Below, in pieces: positions 56,007 through 64,000 of a DNA stretch of 64,000 nt (within the stretch, counting starts at the first letter, position 1; the number at the start of each line of letters is the position of its first letter). Location: NCBI RefSeq assembly GCF_965363235.1, contig NC_134848.1, positions 58,924,181-58,988,180 of the forward strand, written 5' to 3'. The DNA comes from Mytilus galloprovincialis. Lineage: Eukaryota; Mollusca; Bivalvia; Mytilida; Mytilidae. Under the pieces are notes generated by a model, which worked only from the letters and a program-made list of their open reading frames with translations, searched no databases and had not been told where the DNA came from. A program made the translations under genes and the position numbers.

Positions 56007-56802
56007 TCAATTCATTTGATGAAAGAGGATTAAATCATTCAGAATATTTTCTGGAAGAGCTTCATCAGTGTATGGCGCGGGAGATATAGTTTCATATCTC
56101 ATTTTTTTTATTTGATCTTCTGTATCTTTCACAGCAGGGGTAAACGTTTTGTTGAATGTAGTCAGTGCTATGAATAAATCCTCGTTTCTGATGATAATTT
56201 CTCGTAGGGACAACCTCTTCACATTCATAAATCTGTTGACATGAACCTGCTGGAGGACTTGGCGGTGGTTGTCTGAAAGCATTCAGGCTAGGGTGTATAA
56301 AAGCTGCTGATTGTTTATAAGCAACTGCTTGAGGCTGAAGTGGTGCTGGTGGAAAAGGGTAGGCAAATGTACTTGGAGGTTGATGAGTTGTCACCCTACT
56401 GGATGCTTCCTGCTGCTGAATTCTATGTGAAGACTCCTAATTAAAAAAAAAAAGAAAGCAAAAGGTTCTTTAAAGATTAAAAAGGGTCGTAAAATTTCAA
56501 TTGAACGGAGAAAAGTTTAGAAGTTAAACAAATTAATAACTTACCTCGGCTGCTTTTCCTGCAGGGAAGACACTGCTCAGGGAATCAAGATCTCTTCGGA
56601 TTGATAAAATGAAATCTAGTTCATCAAGTCCTAGACATATCCCATTAAAACGGGCCTTCCCGAACTTGTTATCGTATAGATCTAAATAGTAAAACTGTTC
56701 ATGTTTCCTAAACACTAAGGATTTATTCCTCCCAAATTTCACTCTGAATTCTGTTTCCCCACTTTTGTTTACGGTCTGCTGGAAAACTACGTTGCTTGCC
56801 AT
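56007..56802 (-). pseudogene. FGR-type small gene, copy 2 (fossil)
   Basis: Exon 1 is 56802-56545 and exon 2 is 56436 to about 56007. Exon 1 encodes TEFRVKFGRNKSLVFRKH, YYLDLYDNKFGKA and the helix LGLDELDFILSIRRDLDSL; here it is wholly open, unlike copy 1. Exon 2 is Pro/Gln-rich and ends in the same DEALPENILND tail. The copy is broken about once. A TATA-like tcataaaag lies on minus at about 56850-56842, only some 40 bases before the ATG. With the two cassette genes this makes four family members in the window. Confidence 0.6.
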
Positions 56803-56968
56803 TTTAATGATGACGATGAAGAAAATGATTAGGTTTTCGACTTTTATGATTCCCGCCGAAATCGGACGGTCACCTACCCCCTTAAGCTTATATCTGCACA
56901 TGTTTCTTTCATTTTGGTCGGGGAAGGGGGAGTCAAACCCCACCATCAAACACAAATACAACCTCACA

Positions 56969-57490
56969 TAAATGAAACAACATGGGATTTAAAAAAAAGA
57001 GCTTTTCATTGAAGTCTCCAAAAGACAGTAACTTTCCGCCTATTGAGTGATTCAAACAAAAATTAATAAAAAAAATCGTAATTATTTTATTAAAACTTGT
57101 TTGTATTGCATTGAAAAATATAAATTGACAGTGTACTTTCATTTGTGTATAAGATAAGTCACTCCTCGCTTAAATCTTCAAGATTGCACTCTCTACATAG
57201 AACTCTTTACAAAATAAAGTTCAGACTCTGCTGAAACTAGTCTAAGACATTATTCAACAGTCCAATTTGTTGAATAATACAGTTATAAAAGTGAATTATT
57301 TCAAATCGTCTAGAGCGAATGAGTGTATCTGCTTCCGTTTTCATTTCATTAAGTTAGTAATGGCACGGATCAACATGTTGGTTTAAAAAAATTCCACAAA
57401 TATAGATAATGTTCACCATTTGAGGGAGAACTACTTCATTTTCTAATATCCTTGCAGTGGCACAATTTCACCTTTTATTTCATGAATGAT
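56969..57490. other. Gene-free stretch
   Basis: AT-rich unique-looking sequence. The minus frame at 56933-57142 crosses the block border and is not supported. Nothing else recognised. Confidence 0.5.
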
Positions 57491-57493
57491 GGA

Positions 57494-57697
57494 TTAAAAC
57501 TTCCGAACATTTCTATTATAAAACTTGGTAATTCTTTTAGCTTCATCTGGTAGTGAATCTGGACAGTAGCTACATGAAGTTATCACACATTTGTGTATGT
57601 CTACATGGGTTCTAAACATATCTATGTTTGTTTTAACTTGATCTGTCACATCAATAGTAAGTTCAATACTTGTGGAAAGGTCTGATATTACATCCAT
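57494..57697 (-). CDS. Unrecognised 67-aa reading frame
   Basis: An ATG-started minus frame (MDVISDLSTSIELTIDVTDQ) with a Cys-containing middle (CVITSCSYC) and a basic end (FYNRNVRKF). Amino-acid make-up looks protein-like, but there is no promoter, splice site or homologue to support it. It may be the last exon of a gene. Confidence 0.25.
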   Translation of the reverse strand: MDVISDLSTSIELTIDVTDQVKTNIDMFRTHVDIHKCVITSCSYCPDSLPDEAKRITKFYNRNVRKF

Positions 57698-57973
57698 ATT
57701 TTAATAGTTACTTAATAATTTATATCTTGAAAGTCAATTAAAGATTCTGAAAAATTAGCATTTATTTCGACCTCTGTTTTTTTCCCCCTCCGTTTAAACA
57801 GTTTTATAATTCGCTATTATAGCGGAATATTACATGTTGAGTTAAAGGGGTGGCAGAGTTGATCTTAAGTTTTGTAAATAAACATGTTTAAATGCAATTA
57901 AAGTAGAATAATAAAAAAAAAGAATCAAAGCGCTGAAGGCAGTTGACCAAAAACCAGGCAAACGTAATTATGT

Positions 57974-58132
57974 GCAGTGGCGGATCCAGAAATTTTCATA
58001 AGTGGGGGCCCACTGCCTGCCTAACAGGGAACCTGCTCCAGTCATGCTTCAGTGATTCCCTATATAATCAACCAAATTGTTTCTCAAAAATAGAAGGGGA
58101 GGCCACTGAAAAACCCTCTAAATCCGCCTCTG
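57974..58132. mobile_element. Small inverted-repeat element (MITE-like)
   Basis: Ends cagtggcggatccag and aaatccgcctctg are imperfect inverted repeats, flanked by atgtg on both sides (57969-57973 and 58133-58137). About 160 bases, no coding capacity. Similar ends occur at 12671 and in the repeat at 19500-19920, so it is a dispersed family. The 80-aa frame at 57943 lies across it. Confidence 0.6.
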
Positions 58133-58334
58133 ATGTGGCATTAAACATTCATATATTGTACATTAATGTTTATCTAATGAATTAATTATTAAGGCAAATA
58201 ATTTATATGTTATCAAGGTTTCAATAGCAATGAATATATAAATGTATATTTTTTTATGGTGAGTCTGCAGTGGTACAAGTTCGCAATGATTGTAGTTGTT
58301 CTAGTTGGTAGTTAACGTTACTACATAAGGGGTC

Positions 58335-58525
58335 ACTTGGGGGTCCATGTATTTCGAAATAATGTTGTCCGTATGTATTTCACAATACTGTAGTGTCCAT
58401 GTATTACGCAAGGTGTCCATGTGTATTTCGCAATACTGTAAGTATTACACCAGGTGTCCATGTGTATTTCACAATACTGTTAGGTGTCCATGTATTACAC
58501 AAGGTGTCAATGTGTATATCTCTTT
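58335..58525 (+). repeat. Minisatellite with a gtgtccatgt core
   Basis: Four to five diverged units of about 25-60 bases contain tgtccatgtgtatttc and ttacac motifs. The overlapping plus frames (58347-58666) come from this array and are not genes. Confidence 0.75.
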
Positions 58526-58639
58526 TTTTTCTTCCAACAAATAAATATTCTTTATTCTTCAAATTGCTTGTTACATGTTTACTTCATTGTCCAAGCTTCA
58601 ATAAAGTATCCCTGTGAAATACTTTCTGAGTATCCAGGA

Positions 58640-61600
58640 AAATACACAGAATATAATAAAATATAATAAAACATTATTTTTTATTCCCATCAATTATATC
58701 AATCTTTTTAACTTTATGAAAAATACATTTTGAGATACTGTTTTGTTCTCATTCATGAACCTTCGTAAATCCTTTATAAACATAGCATACACATCTAAAA
58801 ATTTCAGTTTTTGCTCGGATACATAGTACGACTTGTAAATACAAAAACCTATAATTGTCAAGAAATAATTAAAACCGTTATACCCTTGATCTGACATTTT
58901 GTATCCAAATACTATATGTTTTGCTAATATCTTGTTTTGAAAATTCATTTTTGCTAGAAGATAATGTACTTTCTCCCAAAAATCTTTCAAAAATGAACAT
59001 GTAATAAAGAAATGCAAATAATCTTCTTCTTTTGTTTTACAAAAATTGCATTTATCGTTCTCAGATATTTTCCACTTTAATAGTAGCTGCTTTGTAGGAA
59101 TAATATATTGAAGCAGTTTCCATCTGAAAATTTTTAACTTATTTTCCTTTAAAATTTTAAATATAAAATCGTATACAAATGACATCTGTGGTATGTATTC
59201 TAATTTTAAATATCTTGTCCAAATGTTGATACCGATTGGCTTTATATATTTTTTATCTACTAAAGTTTTATAGAGTATTTTATTGTTGATATCTTTTGTT
59301 TCAATTTGTTTATTTTGCCATCTTAATTTGACCTTACATATATTGATTATACTCTTAACGGAGTTTTCTTTTTTTTTAAACTTGCATCCATTCTTTTGGG
59401 ATGCAGGATTTTAACATCTTAAACTCTGCAATCCAGTTTGTTTTATTAATTAATTTTTTTAAAATAAAACTTTCGGATAAATTTCCTTCACGATCGAATA
59501 TGTCATTAATATAAACCAATCCACTTTTAACCCAGCTCGGGAAAAACAAGCATTTGTTGCGACATTTAATATATTTATTTCCCCTAATCTGTTTTCTAAT
59601 ATTCGAAAAGTGATTAGAAAATGTTGATAAACCTCCTCCTGTGTTAACCCAACTTGAAATTACTTGTAAATAAAAATCGGGTATTTTTGCAAGTCCATCT
59701 ATTGATTTAATATTTTCTAAATTCATGTTAAAAACAAGAAAGTTTTTACCAAGATTGTTAAAATATTTAGTAGGAATAATCTTCCAGTTCGGCATATTGG
59801 TTGTTGTTAATTTAGAGACTCATGAGGCTTTCAGTGCTGTAAAATAACTGTCAAAATCGATCATTCTTAACCCCCCTTTTTGGTATTCGCCAATAAGTGT
59901 GTTTCTTTTTACTTTGTCATTTTTTCCTTCCCAAATATATTTGAAACAGCAGCTTTCAATTTCTTTCAAGTAAATATCTGGAACTTTGCACGAAGTAGCC
60001 AAAAATGTAAATTTTGGTAATATTAAAGATTTTATGATCAATATTTTCCCAACCATTGTTAATTTTCTTTTTTCCCATGTTTTAATTAATGATTTCATGT
60101 TATCTATTTTAGGTTCCCAATTTAACTTTTCACATTGAAGTTTATCGTGACCAAAATAATGCCTAAAGCTTTGACAGGTTTGTCTGTCCAGCGTATGCCC
60201 TCAATCTTATCTACGCTGTTTTTAAGCGCCCCAATCCAAATTCCTTCTGTTTTATTACGGTTTAGCTTCAACCCTGAGAAAGAGCCAAATGTTTCAATTA
60301 TATTCATAGCTTTAGATATATCTGATTTTGAACTACAAAACAGAGTTGTATCATCAGCTAATTGTGATATTTTGATGCTATGTGTTTTATTATCTATAGT
60401 AATACTAAAACCTTTAATGTCTGAGGTTTGCCTCAATCGCTCGGCCATAATTTCGACCGATAAAACAAAAAGTAAAGCCGATAAAGGGAGTTTTCAAAAA
60501 TTTCGGATACCCATCCATTATTTATTACACACGTCTGTATTCCCTTATATAATGTTTCCACCCATGATATGAATGATTCATTAAAACCAAAATGTTTTAG
60601 AACACCTAACATAAATTCCCATTCCAAAGAATCAAAAGCTTTTGTAAAATCAACAAATATTATAGCCCCATCTATTCCGTTTGATTCTGCATAGTCCATT
60701 ATATCTTGGATTTGCCGTAAATTAAATCCAATAAATCGATTTTTTACATATCCAGTTTGATCTTCATTAATTAATTTAGGAAGAAGTTTTTTTAGTCTCT
60801 GTGCTAAAACATGAGATAGTATTTTCAAATCTACATTTAATAATGATATTGGACGATAATTGTCCAAAGATAATGGATCATTTTTCTTGAATAATAAAGT
60901 AAGAACACCCGTTCGTTGTGTATATGAAAGAAGTTTTTCCTCATGTCCCTTATTTAGAACTTTTACTAACACTGTTTTTAATTTTTCCCAGAACGTTTCA
61001 TAAAATTCTAATGTTAAACCATCTAGACCCGGTGATTTATTTAACTTCATCGTGTTAATAGCTTTAGTACATTCATCTATAGTAACCTCCCCATCACAAA
61101 TTTTAAAGTCATTTACATTTATCTCCCTTTCCATAACAGTATCACCTACATATTTATGCAGTAGATCTTTATCTGGGGCCGTGGTTGTATATAATATTTT
61201 ATAATAGTTTTTAATCCTTTTTAAAATTTGTTCTTGATTTGTTGTTACCTCGTTATTTTCATTTTTGAGTTTGTTAATAGATTTTTTTACCTGTCGCTGT
61301 TTTTCTAATCCCAGAAAATAAGAATTATTCTTTTCCCCTAGCTCTATCCATTTCTCCCTTGATCTAATTTGAGCCCCCTTTGCTTTATATTCATAAATTG
61401 TGTCTAATTGTACTTCTAATTGTTTTATATTATTTGTAAGTGTTTCATCTTCGTTTAATTGTTCATCTCTGATTGTCGTTAAGTGTTCTAATTCGCTTTC
61501 TAATTTTCTTGTTGTCTCCCTTGATAATTTCGATTTTCTTTTACAGTATAGAATAGATTCGTCTCTTATTTCAACTTTTAGATTGTCCCATAATAGACGG

Positions 61601-62460
61601 ATATCGCTACTGTCATTATTGATTATACGATTTTCGAACTGATTTATTATTATGTTGATTGTTTTTTTATATTCAATATCCTTTAAAATAGAATTATTTA
61701 GTTTCCAGTATCCATTCCCTCTTTCTGAAGCCCCTGTCTTAAAGTTTAAAACTATCCCTTGATGGTCAATCACTTTAATCAGTGCCGGTTTAATTTTACA
61801 ATATTCAACGAGAGACTGAAATTCTTTTGCAATTAAAATTAAATCTATCCTACTAGCTTGTGTCTTATCCTTTCTTCTCCGTGTAAACTGTTGTGTGCTT
61901 TTATGTAAAATACGCCAAATATCTATAAAATTATGATTTTTCATTAGAACTTTTAAACTATTAACAGGCTCAGAAAATTTCGTATTTTTATTTAAGCTTT
62001 TCCTATCTAAAGTCTTCAACGCTTCATTGAAATCGCCGGCAACCAGAGTAATGCCTATAGAATTTTCTTTTATAAAATTGTTCACATTTTTAAAGAAAGA
62101 ATTTCTATCTGTTCTATAATTTGGCGCGTAAAGACAAACTAAAGACAATATTACATTGTCCATTTTTACATTTAATAAAATAAGTCTTCCGTCGTTATCG
62201 CAGAATTTATTAATTACCTCAATGTCTGCATATTTGTTGATACCTATTGCTACCCCCCTACTTGCCGTAGTTCCATGACTGCAGTGAAAAATAAAATCAG
62301 TGTCTTTTTCTAGACTAGCCCTAGTTTCTTCATTGAGATGTGTTTCTTGTAAAAGGGCAATGGAACACTTATTACGTTTAACCCAATCTATAACTCTTAA
62401 TCCTTTTTCTTTATTTTGTATACCATTAACATTAAGTGTACATAAATTGATATTTGTCAT
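58640..62460 (-). mobile_element. L1/Tx1-like LINE, second ORF disrupted
   Basis: ORF2 starts at 62460 and is open to about 60485. It has an APE endonuclease (LCTLNVNGIQNK, LLQETHLNEET, VAGDFNEAL, ASRIDLILI, VIDHQG) and a reverse transcriptase (NKSPGLDGLTLEFYETFWEK, NYRPISLLNVDLKIL, IIFVDFTKAFDSLEWEFML). After that the frame changes: a short deletion near 60485 removes the RQGCP region before PLSALLFVLS; SQLADDTTLF with the catalytic Asp pair is then read at 60448-60165; a one-base loss lies near 60158; a TGG-to-TGA stop near 59820; and another shift in an A run near 59370. A C-terminal zinc motif (CNFCKTKEEDYLHFFITC) ends at 58694. The tail is a ttattatatt-type repeat at 58640-58680. With four breaks it is inactive. 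Confidence 0.9.
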
Positions 62461-62511
62461 TGTAATGATTAATTAAAAGGTTATTTAATTTCGTTGACCT
62501 ATCTACACGAT

Positions 62512-63534
62512 CTATTCTAACATAAAGTACAAACTTTCAATTGACAACAGGTAAAAATTTGCGACCTCATTTAACATGTTTAATCTCGTGTCAATTATTA
62601 ACCCGTGAAGTACGGACGTACCCAGGTACACATTTGTTTCATCACCTGTTACAATGTGTATATTAAAAAAGCATTCAATTTGGACAAATAATTCTACCTC
62701 TATCGGTTTAAATGGATTATGTTGCAGTACACTAAAAACTAAGTGAAATAAAAATAATGTGCGAGTTAGACTTTTTAAACATATGAATTGAGTATTTTGC
62801 AATTGAAAAGTACTTTTGCAAATGTGGCATACTATAGATAAGCCTGAACTTAGAATGGATTTAAATACTGTTTTAGAATTCATACGTATATGATTTTTTG
62901 GATTACTTTTACAATTCTGAAACAGATGTTTTCTGAAGATGAACACATTTCTGATAAGGTAAGTAATTTTGGATATATACCCAAGATTGTTTTTATATGT
63001 TTGTTTACGAATTACTTTGTTATCACTTGCAACAAAAGGTTTGTGTTTGTTATCAACTAATATTAAGTCCCAAAAAGTATCGCAAAAAGTATCGCCTTTA
63101 TGATGTACATGCATATTTAAATCATATTTACGCACAATAACATTATACAAATACATTGTAAGAAATAACTGTTTCACATACATACTGTTACAGGTTTTGA
63201 AAATGACAATTTGTAATCTACCTTGTTCTTGTTTAAAGGTAGTTTTACGATTTTTTTTGCTATAACATATTTCTAAAAATAGCTTTTGGAAAACCCAGTA
63301 TTGCAAGTAAGCACAAAATTGCTTGATATATAACATCCTAGACATTGTACATGTAATCCTCTGTTTATAATATAATTTGATTACCTTCTCATCTACTATC
63401 TTATAGTAATTGTATAAAATCTCAACTTCACATGTTGATCTTCGTGCTATAAAACCATAAATGTTGTACATAATCATTTCCATTTCAGATACGAACGTTT
63501 CAAATTTAATCAATATACATTTGGCGGATAACAA
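62512..63534 (-). CDS. Unrecognised 340-aa frame in ORF1 position
   Basis: The frame ends 52 bases before the LINE ORF2 start and is on the same strand, where ORF1 of an L1/Tx1-like element would lie. It is rich in Lys, Phe, Ile, Leu and Cys, with pieces such as YISKITYLIRNVFIFRKHLF and a CHICKSTFQLQ stretch. I see no RRM, coiled coil or zinc knuckle of the kind Tx1 ORF1 proteins carry, so I cannot confirm ORF1. Its length is striking for chance in AT-rich DNA. The LINE may instead be 5' truncated with this frame in older flanking DNA. Confidence 0.35.
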   Translation of the reverse strand: MLSAKCILIKFETFVSEMEMIMYNIYGFIARRSTCEVEILYNYYKIVDEKVIKLYYKQRITCTMSRMLYIKQFCAYLQYWVFQKLFLEICYSKKNRKTTFKQEQGRLQIVIFKTCNSMYVKQLFLTMYLYNVIVRKYDLNMHVHHKGDTFCDTFWDLILVDNKHKPFVASDNKVIRKQTYKNNLGYISKITYLIRNVFIFRKHLFQNCKSNPKNHIRMNSKTVFKSILSSGLSIVCHICKSTFQLQNTQFICLKSLTRTLFLFHLVFSVLQHNPFKPIEVELFVQIECFFNIHIVTGDETNVYLGTSVLHGLIIDTRLNMLNEVANFYLLSIESLYFMLE

Positions 63535-64000
63535 AATGATAGTACTGCATACCCATGTCCATGATAATATTGGTGCAGTACTAACAGCTAAATATATTTG
63601 ATTGAAATTTATAAAGCAACAAAAAATGTATAATATAAACTATTTTTTTTGGTCAATGTTTAACTTCTGTTAGCCGATAGATTTTCACACTGATTTAATG
63701 TTTCTAAATATAGCATAGGAAAAACCCAGTTTTTTTAAAACAGCTGGTTGACCTTTTTTTCTATACAATGATAATACTTAAACAAATGATTATGCAAAAT
63801 CTGATTGATCATGATTCTGAAAATATATATTATCTTTTGACCTGTTAAATAATCTATGTAACACCATAACTTTGATTCTAATATTTTCAATTGTCATCTT
63901 TAAAATACAAACATTTGTATAGTAATGCATAACTTTAGTCTTATTAATAGCATTTTCAACACCATATTAACTTTTTCATACCATATCTTGTTTAATAACA
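63535..64000. other. Gene-free AT-rich end of window
   Basis: No supported frame, repeat or site was found here. A LINE 5' region or flanking DNA are both possible. Confidence 0.4.

Larger units (their letters stand above)
53387..56968. repeat. 3.2-kb duplicated block, copy 2 with a SINE
   Basis: Direct copy of 8855-12048, enlarged mainly by the SINE at 54657-55051 and a piece of about 50 bases near 53897-53945. It starts exactly where the integrase remnant is cut off. The block was probably copied as a unit, perhaps with ends of the same Polinton-like element. Frames shared with copy 1 such as 54350-54544 are open in both but have no splice or motif support. Confidence 0.85.

Noticed and set aside
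60135-60572. 145-aa plus frame, and 61400-61642 plus
   Set aside because: Antisense shadows of the LINE ORF2.
1-64000. tRNA, rRNA, riboswitch or bacterial-type operon
   Set aside because: I looked for cloverleaf-like boxes, rRNA-like conserved stretches and tightly packed same-strand genes and saw none that hold up; the sequence is eukaryotic with introns.

Overview
The window is AT-rich eukaryotic DNA packed with introns, repeats and mobile elements and holding no clear conserved housekeeping gene. Dispersed repeats (for example the block near 156-298, the SINE at 54657-55051 and the repeat around 14740-18170) look like families I associate with marine bivalves, most likely a mussel (Mytilus-like). 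That is recognition from memory, not a search. I found no rRNA, tRNA, CRISPR array or bacterial operon.

Layout. 1-5500: a minor-capsid fragment of a Polinton-like element, a Gag remnant of a Ty3/Gypsy-type LTR element, and a foldback-damaged exon. 5600-9000: dispersed repeats, copied in inverted orientation at 25435-27640. 8855-12048: a block repeated at 53387-56968 that carries Polinton-derived exons. 13235-14060: a frameshifted coiled-coil gene. 15089-17036: an element with inverted arrays of 16-bp repeats and an 8-bp target duplication. 19156-25108: a whole PIF/Harbinger DNA transposon with 3-bp target duplications and two convergent, apparently intact spliced genes (Myb/SANT-like protein and DDE transposase). 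27873-29452: a long-terminal-inverted-repeat element inserted in another repeat. 29774-30150: a Gypsy-type integrase fossil.

31185-37523 (cassette A) and 40101-48714 (cassette B) are two diverged versions of one virus-like gene module. Each has a plus-strand gene whose intron contains, on the other strand, the last exons of a membrane glycoprotein-like gene. That gene has at least two alternative transmembrane/tail exons in the same phase. Each cassette also has a small gene with an FGR motif; cassette B and the two 3-kb blocks place that gene convergent with a Polinton-type DNA polymerase B. Cassette A adds an ATPase fragment and a PC4-like reading frame. These are treated as fossils; some exons look whole, most genes are broken at least once.

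50539-53390 holds an intact unrecognised 243-codon frame, a decayed hAT element with an 8-bp target duplication, and a Polinton-type integrase C-terminus. 58640-62460 is a minus-strand L1/Tx1-like LINE with several disruptions, preceded by an unrecognised 340-aa frame.

The Harbinger genes would work together: a Myb-like DNA-binding partner and a DDE nuclease. The Polinton-like modules look like repeated insertions and local duplications of one element family.
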